DNA from: Micromonospora sp. RHAY321
Lineage (GTDB): Bacteria; Actinomycetota; Actinomycetes; Mycobacteriales; Micromonosporaceae
Reading direction: 5' to 3'
NCBI RefSeq assembly: GCF_023896955.1
Contig: NZ_JAMHIW010000019.1
Coordinates: 56,000 to 119,999, forward strand
Length of the DNA stretch: 64,000 nt
A program made the position numbers and the translations under genes. Below, piece after piece: positions 40,106-49,121 of this stretch; within the stretch, counting starts at the first letter, position 1, and each line of letters starts with the position of its first letter. The notes under the pieces were generated by a model. That model ran no database searches, was not told the DNA's origin, and saw nothing but the letters and a program-made list of their open reading frames with translations.

Positions 40106-43100
40106 ATGACCAGGCAGCCGACGGCACCCGAGGCGGTGACCTTCGGCGTGCTGGGCCCGGTGACCGCCGCGACCGAGCGTGGGCCGGTCGCGCTCAGGGG
40201 ACTCCGCCAGCGCATGGTGCTGGCCCGACTGCTGATCGCCCGGGGCCGGGTGGTGCCGGTGGACCGCCTCGCCGACGACCTGTGGGAGGTGCCCCCGGAG
40301 GGCGCGGTCGGCGCGATCCGGACCTTCGTCGCCGACCTGCGCCGTGCGCTGGAGCCCGACCGGCCGCCCCGGCAGCCGCCCCGGCTGCTGGTCACCGAGC
40401 CCCCGGGGTACGTGCTGCGGGCCGCCCCCGAGGCTGTGGACGCCGAACGGTTCGAGGCGGCGGTCGCCGAGGCGGGACGGCTGCTGGCGGCGGGACGCCC
40501 CGCTCCGGCCCTGGCCGCCCTGGACGCGGCGCTGCCGCTCTGGCGCGGGCCCGCGTACGCCGACTGCGCCGGCGAGAGTTGGGCGGTCGCCGAGATCAAC
40601 CGGCTGGACGAGCTGCGGATGCTCGCCGTCGAGCGGCGAGCCGACGCGCTGTTGGCGCTGGGCCGACCCGACGAGGCCGCCGCCGACCTGCCGGCCCACC
40701 TCGCCAGCCATCCGCTGCGCGAGGACGCGTGGCGGCTGCTCGCGACGGCCCGGTACCGCTCCGGGCGGCAGGGCGAGGCGCTGGCCGCACTACGGCAGGC
40801 ACGGGACGTCCTGGTGAGCGAACTGGGCCTGGACCCGGGTCCCGAGCTGCGGCGGCTGGAAGCCGACATCCTCGCGCAGGCGCCACACCTCACCCTGCCG
40901 GCTGAGCCGGCCACCTCCGAGGTGCTCGCCCGGACGGAGCCGCCCCCCGGACCCGTCGGGCCGGCCGGACCGGTCACGGAGCGACCCTTCGTCGGCCGCG
41001 ACACGGAGCTGGACCGGCTGCTCCGGGCCGCGGAGGTCGCCGCCCGGAGCAGCCGACCCGCTCTGGCCCTGCTCGGCGGGGACCCGGGCGCCGGCAAGAC
41101 GGCGCTGGCCGAGACGCTGACGCGGCGACTCGCCTCCGACGGCTGGACCACGGCGTGGGGCCGCAGCCCGGAGTACGAGGGCGCCCCGGCCGCCTGGCCG
41201 TGGACGCAGATCACCGACGCGCTCGCCGGGGCGGCCGAAACCGGTGTGGCCGACCTCGCCGCTGCCGGGGCGACCGATGGCGCCGACGATCCCGCCGTGG
41301 CCCGGTTCCGCCGGCACCGCGCGGTGGCGTCGCTGGTCTCGGCGGTCGCCGGCCGAGGGCCGGTGCTGCTGGTCCTCGACGACCTGCACCGCGCCGACGG
41401 GGACACCCTGGACCTGCTGACGGCGCTGCTCAATGGCCCTCAGCCGGCAACCGGGCCGGTGCTGCTCCTCGGCACCTACCGCGCCACCGAGATCAGCCCG
41501 GAGCTGACCGCGGCCCTGGCCCGGGTGGCTGGGCTGGAGCCGGTCCGGGAGTACCTCGCCGGCCTGTCCGTGCCGGCGACCGGTGAGCTGGCCCGCACCG
41601 TCGCCGGGGCGGAGCTGGACCCACCCACCGTGCGACTGATCCACCATCGCAGCGGCGGCAACCCGTTCTTCGTCCGGGAGCTGGCCCACCTGTACGCCAC
41701 GGAGGGTGGGGCGGCGCTGGCGGCGGTGCCACCGGGGGTACGCGACGTCATCCGGCACCGGCTGGCGCAGCTCCCCCCGCCGACCCGGACCCTGCTGCGG
41801 CAGGCAGCCGTGCTCGGCCGGGACCTCGACATCGAGGTGCTCAGCACGTTGACCGACGACTCCACGGCCCTGCTGGACGCCGTGGACCGCGCGTTGCAGG
41901 CCGGCTTCCTCACCGAGCAGGCCCCCGACGGGCGGCTGCGCTTCACCCACATCCTGGTCCGCGACACGCTCTACGCCGACCTGTCCGCGCCGCGCCGCGC
42001 CGCCTGGCACGCCGCCGTCGCCGAGACGCTGGGACACCGTCGGCCCGCCGAGCCCGCCGCGCTCGCGTACCACCTGTTGCGCGCCGGTGGACCGGTCGCC
42101 GCCGGCCGCGCCGCCGGGTACGCCCGCGCCGCCGCCGAACAGGCCGAACGGAGCGGCAACCCGCACGAGGCGGCCCGCCTGTGGGGGCAGGCGGTCGAGG
42201 CGTACGACCGGTCCGGCCGGGCCGACCGGCGCGAGCGGCTGCGCGCGGTGCTCGGCCTGGGGCGCGCGCTGGCCGTGACGGGCCGGCTGGCCGAGGCGCG
42301 GCGGCGGCGAGCGGAGGCGATCGACGACGCGGAGTCCGTCGGCGACCCCGGGCTGGTCGCCGAGGTGCTGGCCGGCTTCGACGTACCCGCCATCTGGACC
42401 CGCAACGACGACGACGTCCTCGCCGGGCGGATCGCCCGGGCCGCCGAGCACGCCCTGGCCGCACTCGGCGTGCACGGCTCCGCGCAGCGCAGCCGACTGC
42501 TGAGCACCCTCGCGCTGGAGCTGCGCGGCACCACCACCGACCGTGGCCGCCGGGCGGCCGACGAGGCCGAGGCCATCGCACGCGCCACCGGAGACCCCGG
42601 GCTGCTGGCCTTCGCGCTCAACGCCCGCTTCATGCACGCCTTCCACCGCGTCGGCCTGGCCGAGGAGCGGTCCCGGATCGGCGCCGACCTGATCGACGTG
42701 GCCGCCCGGCACCACCTGGTGACCTTCGAGGTGCTGGGCCACCTCGTCCGGGTGCAGGCCTGCTGCGCGCTGGGGGACCGGGCCGGCGCCGACACGCACG
42801 CCCGCGCCGCCGACCGCCTCGCCGAGCGGTACGAACTGCCACTGGTCGGCCTCTTCACCCGGTGGTACGCCGCGTTGCGCCTGGCGCTGGACGGCGAGTC
42901 GACCGCGGCGGCGGACGCGTACCGGACGGCGGCCGTGCGGCTTCCCGCCGACGCCATGCCGGGCCTGACCCGGGGACTCCTCCCGCTCGCCCTGCTCGGC
43001 CTGCGCCTGGCCGAGGGCGTCGGCGGTGACCGGCCGATCCCCGGGCTCGGCGGTGAGGACTGGGTGGGCATGGACTGGGGTCCGCACGAGCCGTGGGTCC

Positions 43101-43429
43101 GCCCGCTGCTGCTGCTGGCCGACGGCGACCGGGACGCCGCCGGGGCCGCCCTGCGGACGCTCCCGGTCGGGCCGCACGACCTGCTGCGGGAGGCGCGGCT
43201 CTGCCTCACCGCCCGGGCGGCGCTCGCCCTCGGCGACCGGGCCACGATGGAGAACCTCGCCGTCGAGCTGCGACCGGCCGCCGCCGAGCTGGCCGCCGGC
43301 AGTGGGGTGCTCACCCTCGGTCCGGTGGCCGGACACCTCGCCGACCTGGCCGCCGCCCTTGGCCGCGACGACGAGGCGGCCGCGTACCGCCGTACCGCCC
43401 GGGCAGTCACCGCTCGCGACCGCGCCTGA
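40106..43429 (+). CDS. AfsR/SARP-type regulator: winged helix, BTAD, AAA ATPase and helical repeats
   Basis: 1107 residues. Residues about 10-100 are an OmpR-type winged helix (LRGLRQRMVLARLLIARGRVVPVDRLADDLW, TEPPGYVLR). Residues about 105-255 are the bacterial activator domain (FEAAVAEAGRLLAAGRPAPAL to ELGLDPGPELRRLEADIL). The ATPase domain has Walker A LLGGDPGAGKTALAE near residue 330 and VLLVLDDLHRADGDTLDLL as Walker B. The remaining 550 residues are TPR-like helices without a C-terminal LuxR domain. This is a large ATP-dependent activator of the kind that controls secondary metabolism, but no biosynthetic cluster is in the window. Its nearest divergent neighbour is the dehalogenase-like gene. 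Confidence 0.9.
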   Translation: MTRQPTAPEAVTFGVLGPVTAATERGPVALRGLRQRMVLARLLIARGRVVPVDRLADDLWEVPPEGAVGAIRTFVADLRRALEPDRPPRQPPRLLVTEPPGYVLRAAPEAVDAERFEAAVAEAGRLLAAGRPAPALAALDAALPLWRGPAYADCAGESWAVAEINRLDELRMLAVERRADALLALGRPDEAAADLPAHLASHPLREDAWRLLATARYRSGRQGEALAALRQARDVLVSELGLDPGPELRRLEADILAQAPHLTLPAEPATSEVLARTEPPPGPVGPAGPVTERPFVGRDTELDRLLRAAEVAARSSRPALALLGGDPGAGKTALAETLTRRLASDGWTTAWGRSPEYEGAPAAWPWTQITDALAGAAETGVADLAAAGATDGADDPAVARFRRHRAVASLVSAVAGRGPVLLVLDDLHRADGDTLDLLTALLNGPQPATGPVLLLGTYRATEISPELTAALARVAGLEPVREYLAGLSVPATGELARTVAGAELDPPTVRLIHHRSGGNPFFVRELAHLYATEGGAALAAVPPGVRDVIRHRLAQLPPPTRTLLRQAAVLGRDLDIEVLSTLTDDSTALLDAVDRALQAGFLTEQAPDGRLRFTHILVRDTLYADLSAPRRAAWHAAVAETLGHRRPAEPAALAYHLLRAGGPVAAGRAAGYARAAAEQAERSGNPHEAARLWGQAVEAYDRSGRADRRERLRAVLGLGRALAVTGRLAEARRRRAEAIDDAESVGDPGLVAEVLAGFDVPAIWTRNDDDVLAGRIARAAEHALAALGVHGSAQRSRLLSTLALELRGTTTDRGRRAADEAEAIARATGDPGLLAFALNARFMHAFHRVGLAEERSRIGADLIDVAARHHLVTFEVLGHLVRVQACCALGDRAGADTHARAADRLAERYELPLVGLFTRWYAALRLALDGESTAAADAYRTAAVRLPADAMPGLTRGLLPLALLGLRLAEGVGGDRPIPGLGGEDWVGMDWGPHEPWVRPLLLLADGDRDAAGAALRTLPVGPHDLLREARLCLTARAALALGDRATMENLAVELRPAAAELAAGSGVLTLGPVAGHLADLAAALGRDDEAAAYRRTARAVTARDRA

Positions 43430-43450
43430 CCCCCGGCGACTTGCCGTTTC

Positions 43451-43470
43451 CCCCGAACGGGGCTTCGGGG
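43451..43470 (+). terminator. Hairpin after the SARP-type gene
   Basis: CCCCGAA, a six-base loop, TTCGGGG, 22 bases after the stop. Confidence 0.5.
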
Positions 43471-43526
43471 TGCGGTCAGATGGAACCGGCGCGGCCGCCG
43501 CCGGCCGCGGATCGAGGGGGTACGCC

Positions 43527-45101
43527 GTGGAGGGGCTCGTCCTGATCGTGGTGCTGGGCGTCACCGTCCTGGTCGGCACCACGCTCGGCGGCCGGTACAG
43601 CGTGGCGCCGCCGGTGCTGCTCATCTCGTTCGGGGTGCTGCTCGGGCTGGTGCCGCCGCTGTCCGAGCTGACCCTGGAACCGGACCTGGTGCTGCTGATC
43701 TTCCTGCCGGCGATCCTCTACCGGGAGAGCCTCACCCTCAGCCTGCGCGAGATCCGGGCCAACCTCCCGGTGATCGGGCTGCTCGCCGTGGTGCTGGTGG
43801 TGCTCACCATGGTCACGGTGTCGCTGACCGCGCAGGCGTTCGGGGTGAACCCCGCCGCCGCCTGGGTGCTCGGGGCGGTCCTGGCACCGACCGACGCCGC
43901 CGCGGTCACCGGCCTCGCCAAGCGGCTGCCCCGGAAGCTCCTGACCACCCTGCACGCGGAGAGCCTGATCAACGATGGCACCGCGCTGGTGCTCTTCGCG
44001 GTGACGGTGGGTCTGCTCACCGGTGCCTCGTCGCCGGGCGCGCTGCGCATCGGTGAGGAGTTCGTCGGCGCCTCCGCCGGTGGTGTGATCGCCGGTCTGC
44101 TGGTCGGCGGCATCGTGGTGCTGATCCGCAAGCGGCTCGACGATCCGCTGCGTGAGGGCGCACTGAGTGTGCTGACGCCGTTCGCCGCGTTCCTGCTGGC
44201 CGACGCGGTGCACGCCAGCGGTGTGCTGGCGGTGGTGGTCGCGGGCCTGATGCTGGCCTACGCCGGCCCGCGGGTGATCCGTGCCCGGTCCCGGGTGCTG
44301 GCGTACGCGTTCTGGGACCTGTCCACGTTCCTGATCAACGGCGGGTTGTTCGTCCTGCTCGGCACGCAGATACCCCAGGCGGTGAAGCGCATCACCAGTA
44401 CCTCGCCGACCAGGGCGGTGGTGATCGTGGCGGTGGTGACCGTGGTGATCGTCGGCACCCGTCTGGCCATGGTCTACCTGACGGCGGAATCGGCGAAGCT
44501 GCTGCGCCGCCGGATGGTCGACGCCACCCGCGGGCCGTCCGGCTGGCGGGTGGGCACCGTCGCCGGCTGGTCCGGTTTCCGGGGTGCCGTCTCGCTCGCC
44601 GCCGCGCTGGCGGTCCCCACGACGACCGCCGCCGGCGCACCGGTGCCCGAACGCGACCTGATCATCTTCGTCACCGCGCTGGTGATCGTGCTGATCATGC
44701 TCGTTCAGGGCACCACCCTGCCGCTGGTGGTGCGCTGGGCGGGACTGGGCGGTGACCCCGAGCGCGCCGACGAGTTGCGGCAGGCCCGACAACGGGCCAC
44801 CGAGGCCGGCCTGGCCGCGCTGCCGCAGGTCGCCGCCGAGATCGGCGCCGGGGAGGAGACGGTGCGCCGGCTGGAGGCCGAGTACCAGCAGCACCTGGAC
44901 GACGTCAACGAGGGCGGCGATCGCAGCGCCGAGGAACGCCGCCTGGAACGCAAACTGCGCCTCGGCGTCCTCGAACACAAGCGACGGGAGATCACCCGGC
45001 TGCGTGACCGGCGGGAGATCGACGACCTCGTGCTGCTCGACCTCCAGTCCGCGCTGGACAACGAGGAGATCCGGCTGCTGGGCCGCGGGAGCGTCGACTG
45101 A
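43527..45101 (+). CDS. Cation/proton antiporter, CPA1 (NhaP-like) family
   Basis: 524 residues, GTG with GAGGGGG six bases upstream. About twelve helices up to residue 400. Key motifs: PDLVLLIFLPAILYRESL, LGAVLAPTDAAAVTGLAKRLP, AESLINDGTALVLFAV (the ion-binding Asn-Asp pair) and AGWSGFRGAVSLAAALAVP. The last 120 residues are a charged cytoplasmic helical tail (RRLEAEYQQHLDDVNEGGDRS) probably regulatory. It exchanges Na+ or K+ for protons at the membrane for pH and salt homeostasis. The specific ion is not determined. Confidence 0.92.
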   Translation: MEGLVLIVVLGVTVLVGTTLGGRYSVAPPVLLISFGVLLGLVPPLSELTLEPDLVLLIFLPAILYRESLTLSLREIRANLPVIGLLAVVLVVLTMVTVSLTAQAFGVNPAAAWVLGAVLAPTDAAAVTGLAKRLPRKLLTTLHAESLINDGTALVLFAVTVGLLTGASSPGALRIGEEFVGASAGGVIAGLLVGGIVVLIRKRLDDPLREGALSVLTPFAAFLLADAVHASGVLAVVVAGLMLAYAGPRVIRARSRVLAYAFWDLSTFLINGGLFVLLGTQIPQAVKRITSTSPTRAVVIVAVVTVVIVGTRLAMVYLTAESAKLLRRRMVDATRGPSGWRVGTVAGWSGFRGAVSLAAALAVPTTTAAGAPVPERDLIIFVTALVIVLIMLVQGTTLPLVVRWAGLGGDPERADELRQARQRATEAGLAALPQVAAEIGAGEETVRRLEAEYQQHLDDVNEGGDRSAEERRLERKLRLGVLEHKRREITRLRDRREIDDLVLLDLQSALDNEEIRLLGRGSVD

Positions 45102-45243
45102 CTCGCCGGCCCGGCCGCCGCACCGAACGACGGATTGGTGACAGCGGCCGGCGGGTGTGCAGGCCGCCCGGTCGTCACGCCGCCGGGTACGGTGGGAAGC
45201 GGTTCGGCGTTGGTCGATGCGTACGGTCCGCGAGGGGGTGCCC

Positions 45244-46551
45244 ATGACCACCGGGGCGACGGAGGCCGGCCTGCGGGTGGTCACCGCACGGGAGTTCCTC
45301 GACGAGGTGACCTCGGTGACCCGCGAGCGTGACGCGACCGAGTTCCTCTACCTGATGGCGCAGGGCGACGGCGTCATCGGGGTGCAGTGGGAGCAGCCCG
45401 GCGTCGACCATCTGCGCCGCTACCGGGTGCGCGATCCCGACGGGCCGGCCTGCTCGCACTGCGCGCTCCTGGCCGCCGTGCTGGAGCTGGCGCCGGTGCT
45501 GCCGCTGGACGTGCTGCGGACCATGCGCACCCGACCCCAGTACGAGACGGTGCTGCGCACCGGTCGGCTGCCACACCTGGCGTTCGCCCGGCCGACGCGG
45601 CAACCCGGTGGAAGCTGGCTCGGTGACTGCCACGCGGTGCCCGGCGACCCGCACACCGACGCCGACTGCGCGACGCACGCCGTGCCCGCGCCGAGCGGCG
45701 ACCTGCTGGACCTTCGCCTCGGGACGCTGCCGCGAGCGGTGCGGGAGCTCTACCCGCACGACGGCGCGGCGACGGCGGACCTCCAGCAGCGGCTGCGGAT
45801 CGCCCGGGACTGGCGGGCCGACGCGCAGGCCGTGGCGAGCGGCATCCGCGAGGCGGAGGCGACCTGGGCGTTCCTGCGCAACTCCTGCGTGCTGGGCGTG
45901 CCCGTGCCCGGTGCCACCGGTCTCGTGCTCACCCTGCCGCCGGACGGGCCCTCGGACAACCGCCCACTGGCCGAGCTGCACGCGGCGGCGGTGCGCGCCC
46001 TGCCCACCGGCGGCCCGCTGGCCTACGCGGAGCGGGCCTGCCTGGTGCCGGAGCCGGGCGCCGGGGCGCAGCGGATGCCGTCGTACGCCGGTGCGCTTGA
46101 CCTGACCCGTGCGGCGCCGGTGCGTACGCTGCGGCTGCCGGCGCCCCGCCGGCCGCTGAGCACCACCGGCCGGGGCGTGCTGCTGCTGTACGAGGCCCGG
46201 CACGCGATGGGCCGGCACCACGCGGGCGCGCCGGAGCGCGACAGCGCCTACTGGGAGTCCGAGGCGGCGTTGAACGTCTTCGAGTTCACCCTGCTGGAGC
46301 GGGTCGCCGGCCGGCACTACCAGGACGCGGTGGCCGCGTACCTGCAGGCCCTGCGCCGGGAGGGCGACCTGCTCGCCCGCCCGCACAAGGTGCTCGACCG
46401 GCGCCGGCGCAAGGCGCTGTCCATGGCGTTCGGCGGGCTGGACGACGAGGAGCTGCACCTGTGGGCGTCGGTCGCCTACCGCAACGCCATCCTGGTGCTG
46501 CTGGGCGATCTGCAGGCGTTCGCCGCGCACCTGCGCCGCCAGGCCGGCTGA
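45244..46551 (+). CDS. Protein of unknown function, 435 residues
   Basis: GAGGGGG precedes ATG 45244. The N-terminal 140 residues contain four to five Cys and several His in metal-site-like spacing (DGPACSHCALLAAV, GDCHAVPGDPHTDADCATH). A central region is Leu/Pro-rich. The C-terminal 110 residues are helical and charged (YWESEAALNVFEFTLLERVAGRHYQDAVAAYLQALRR, LHLWASVAYRNAILVLLGDLQAFAAHLR). No membrane segment or signal peptide. I do not recognise the family; a cytoplasmic, possibly zinc-binding protein is the most that can be said. It follows the antiporter after 142 bases. Confidence 0.72.
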   Translation: MTTGATEAGLRVVTAREFLDEVTSVTRERDATEFLYLMAQGDGVIGVQWEQPGVDHLRRYRVRDPDGPACSHCALLAAVLELAPVLPLDVLRTMRTRPQYETVLRTGRLPHLAFARPTRQPGGSWLGDCHAVPGDPHTDADCATHAVPAPSGDLLDLRLGTLPRAVRELYPHDGAATADLQQRLRIARDWRADAQAVASGIREAEATWAFLRNSCVLGVPVPGATGLVLTLPPDGPSDNRPLAELHAAAVRALPTGGPLAYAERACLVPEPGAGAQRMPSYAGALDLTRAAPVRTLRLPAPRRPLSTTGRGVLLLYEARHAMGRHHAGAPERDSAYWESEAALNVFEFTLLERVAGRHYQDAVAAYLQALRREGDLLARPHKVLDRRRRKALSMAFGGLDDEELHLWASVAYRNAILVLLGDLQAFAAHLRRQAG

Positions 46552-46568
46552 CGCCGGACGGCCCGGCG
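46552..46568. terminator. Weak hairpin between convergent genes
   Basis: CGCCGG, ACGGC loop, CCGGCG directly at the stop of the unknown gene and 19 bases from the ABC ATPase stop. Confidence 0.35.
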
Positions 46569-46587
46569 GCCGCAGCCGTCGTGCGGC

Positions 46588-47331
46588 TCAGAGCACCTGA
46601 TCGAGGAACCGGCGCAGCCGCGGATGCCCGGCCCGCTCGAAGATCGCCTCCGGCGGGCCGGCCTCCAGCACCACGCCCCGGTCCATGAAGGCGACGGTGT
46701 CGGCGACCTGCCGGGCGAAGCCCATCTCGTGGGTGACCACGACCATGGTCATGCCCCCGGCGGACAGGTCGGCCATCACCCCGAGCACTCCCTTGACCAG
46801 CTCCGGGTCGAGTGCGGAGGTGGCCTCGTCGAAGAGCATCACCTCCGGCCGCAGCGCCAGCGCCCGGGCGATCGCCACCCGCTGCTGCTGGCCGCCGGAG
46901 AGCTGCGCCGGCCGCGAGTCGGCCTTGCCGGCCAACCCCACCAGCTCCAGCTGGGCGCGTGCGACCGCCACCGCCTCGTCCTCGTCGAGCTTGCGCAGCC
47001 GCCGCAGCGCCAGGGTGACGTTGCGCAGCACGCTCATGTGTGGGAAGAGGTTGAACTGCTGGAAGACCATGCCCACCCGCTGCCGCAGCGCGTCCGGGTC
47101 GTCGCTCAGCACGCTGCGCCCGTCCAGCAGCACGTCGCCGCGGTCCGGCTCGATCAGCCGGTTGATGGTGCGCAGCAGGGTGGACTTGCCCGACCCGGAC
47201 GGGCCGATCACGCACGCCGTCGCGCCGCGTGGCACGGCCAGGTCGACGCCGCGCAGCACCCGGTTCGGCCCGAAGGCGAGGTGCACGTCGCGCACGTCGA
47301 GGCTGACCGAGGTGGTCGTCGCGGTGGTCAT
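46588..47331 (-). CDS. Polar amino acid ABC transporter ATP-binding protein
   Basis: 247 residues, typical of GlnQ/TcyC-type ATPases. Walker A IGPSGSGKSTLL, Q-loop VFQQFNLFPHMSVLRN, signature LSGGQQQRVAIARAL, Walker B VMLFDEATSALDPE and switch VVVTHEMGFA are all intact. The start overlaps the permease stop (ATGA). It powers import by the permease and binding protein encoded upstream. The leader peptide at the head of the operon points to cystine or a related sulfur amino acid. Confidence 0.93.
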   Translation of the reverse strand: MTTATTTSVSLDVRDVHLAFGPNRVLRGVDLAVPRGATACVIGPSGSGKSTLLRTINRLIEPDRGDVLLDGRSVLSDDPDALRQRVGMVFQQFNLFPHMSVLRNVTLALRRLRKLDEDEAVAVARAQLELVGLAGKADSRPAQLSGGQQQRVAIARALALRPEVMLFDEATSALDPELVKGVLGVMADLSAGGMTMVVVTHEMGFARQVADTVAFMDRGVVLEAGPPEAIFERAGHPRLRRFLDQVL

Positions 47332-48104
47332 CGCCGGTCCCCTTCGGTCGTGCCGGCCAGCGCCGGCTCGGTGTCGTCCTCGTCATCGACCGGGGTGACC
47401 GGCCGCCCGTGGCGCAGCCGCCGGTCGATCCAGTTGACCATGTGCGTCAGCGGCACGGTCAACGCCAGGTAGAAGAGCCCGGCCAGCAGCAGCGCGGACT
47501 CGTTGCCGGTGGTGGCCGCGTAGTCCTGGCCGATCCGGAACAGCTCCCGCTGGCTGGCCACCAGCCCGAGGAAGTAGACCAGGCTGGAGTCCTTGATCAG
47601 TGCGATGAGTTGGTTCACCCAGGCCGGCAGCACCCGCCGGATGCCCTGCGGAATGATCACCAGTCGCATCGAGTCGGCCCAGGAGAAGCCGAGCGCGCGG
47701 GCGCCCTCCAACTGGGCGGCCTCCACCGACTGGATACCGGAGCGGAAGATCTCCCCCATGTACGCCGCCGCGATCAGCGACAGCGCCAGGATGCCCAGCG
47801 GGTAGGGGTCGGGGCCCCAGACCTCCATGCCCAGCGGCGCCAGCCCGACTCCGATCAGGAGAATCGTCGCCGCGGCCGGCAGCCCCCGGAACACGTCGGT
47901 GTAGACCCGCGCCGGCCAGCGCAGCCAGCGGCTACGGGAGATGCCCGCGACGGCCAGCAGCAGACCCAGCACCGAGCCGAGCAGGGCGGCGGAGACCGCC
48001 AGGATCAGCGTGTTGGGCAACCCGACGGTCAGCATCTCGGGTAGCGCCTCGCGCATGGCGTCCCAGTCGAAGAAGGTCTCCCACAGGGTGCTCAACGGAT
48101 CCAT
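47328..48104 (-). CDS. Polar amino acid ABC transporter permease
   Basis: 258 residues, His/Glu/Gln-type permease. About five helices; the coupling loop is GARALGFSWADSMRLVIIPQGIRRVLPAWVNQLIALIKDSSLVY, the classical EAA-type segment contacting the ATPase. The N-terminus is short, and the C-terminus is a charged tail of about 30 residues (DDEDDTEP). AGGAGAGG precedes ATG 48104. It lies 45 bases after the binding-protein gene and overlaps the ATPase gene. Confidence 0.93.
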   Translation of the reverse strand: MDPLSTLWETFFDWDAMREALPEMLTVGLPNTLILAVSAALLGSVLGLLLAVAGISRSRWLRWPARVYTDVFRGLPAAATILLIGVGLAPLGMEVWGPDPYPLGILALSLIAAAYMGEIFRSGIQSVEAAQLEGARALGFSWADSMRLVIIPQGIRRVLPAWVNQLIALIKDSSLVYFLGLVASQRELFRIGQDYAATTGNESALLLAGLFYLALTVPLTHMVNWIDRRLRHGRPVTPVDDEDDTEPALAGTTEGDRR

Positions 48105-48149
48105 CGGTCGCCTCTCCTACCGCCCTGCTCGCTCGTCACCGGGTGTGCC

Positions 48150-49022
48150 TCAGGACGCGGCCGACGCGGACGCCGACGGCGCAGCCGGAACGGCCACCGT
48201 GCCGCTGCCCGGCTTGAAGTCGGCCGGAACCGGTCGGCCCGGGTAGTACTGCGCCTGCAACCGGCTCCAGGTGCCGTCCGCGATCACCTCGTCGAGGCCC
48301 TTGTTCAGCGCCTCGCGCAGCTTGTCGCTGCCCTTCGCGACCGCGTACGCGGTCGGCGCGGGGCTGAGCTGCTTGGCCGCCACGGTGATCTTTCCGTTGC
48401 TGTCGGCTGCCGACTTCTCGCCGATCTCCGCCGGAGCGATCCACGCGTCGGCGGTGCCCGCCTTGAGCTGGTTGATCGCGCCGTTGTAGTCCGGCACCCG
48501 GACCGGGTCGAGCTGCCTGCCGGTGGCGTAGTCGTCCTGGACGGTGCCCTGGACCACCACGACCCGCTTGCCGGCGAGCTGGTCGAAGCTGGTGATCGGT
48601 GAGCCGGCCGGGACGTCCAGGCCGAAGTAGCCGAAGTCGTAGCCGTTGCCGAAGTCGACCGTCTTCTTCCGCGCCTCGGTGATCGTGATCGAGGAGCTGC
48701 CGACGTCGAACTTGCGGTTGTTGACCTGGGAGAGCAGCGCGGAGAAGTCGGTGCCGACGAACTCGACCTTGAGGCCGAGCTTGCCGGCCACCGCGGTCAG
48801 CAGGTCGTTGTCGAACCCGGTGAACCGGCCGTCCTTGAGGTACACGTTCGGCGGGGCGTCGGTCAGCGTGCCGGCGCGCAGCACGCCCGGCTGCGCCAGG
48901 CCGTACGGGTTGGCGGTGGCGTCGGAGGAGGTGTCGTCGCCGCAGGCGGTCAGCGCGGTGGCGGCCAGGATCGTCGCCGCGCCGAGGGCAGCGGCACGGG
49001 TGAGGGCGGGAAGAAATCGCAC
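48150..49022 (-). CDS. Amino acid-binding lipoprotein (SBP_bac_3)
   Basis: 290 residues. Lipoprotein signal MRFLPALTRAAALGAATILAATALTAC with the lipidated Cys at residue 27. SBP_bac_3 blocks: LRAGTLTDAPPNVYLKDGRFTGFDNDLLTAVAGKLG, FDVGSSSITITEARKKTVDFG, VVVVQGTVQDDYA and GTWSRLQAQYYPGRP. GTG 49022 has GGAG seven bases upstream. Translation may be controlled by hairpins between this gene and the leader peptide 100 bases upstream. Ligand probably cystine/cysteine by context; that is inference. Confidence 0.92.
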   Translation of the reverse strand: MRFLPALTRAAALGAATILAATALTACGDDTSSDATANPYGLAQPGVLRAGTLTDAPPNVYLKDGRFTGFDNDLLTAVAGKLGLKVEFVGTDFSALLSQVNNRKFDVGSSSITITEARKKTVDFGNGYDFGYFGLDVPAGSPITSFDQLAGKRVVVVQGTVQDDYATGRQLDPVRVPDYNGAINQLKAGTADAWIAPAEIGEKSAADSNGKITVAAKQLSPAPTAYAVAKGSDKLREALNKGLDEVIADGTWSRLQAQYYPGRPVPADFKPGSGTVAVPAAPSASASAAS

Positions 49023-49044
49023 AGGTGTCTCCGAAGGTTGCGCA

Positions 49045-49094
49045 GCGGCGGACGCGGGCGTGCGCCGCCGACGGTGCGCCCGGTGGGCGTACCG
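49045..49094 (-). promoter_or_regulatory. Putative attenuator hairpins between the leader peptide and transporter operon
   Basis: Two stems lie in the 99-base gap. One at 49072-49094 has ten-base arms with one mismatch and a three-base loop; a second pairs GCGGCG at 49045-49050 with CGCCGC at 49063-49068, next to the ribosome binding site of the binding-protein gene. Coupled to leader translation they could expose or hide that site. Alternative pairings between the two GC-rich stems exist. Confidence 0.5.
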
Positions 49095-49121
49095 CTGGGA
49101 TGGGTTCGGGAAAGGGGTGCG

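Noticed and set aside
40790..43624. A 944-codon minus-strand ORF opposite the SARP-type regulator
   Set aside because: The plus strand has ordered winged-helix, activator and ATPase domains; the reverse has none.
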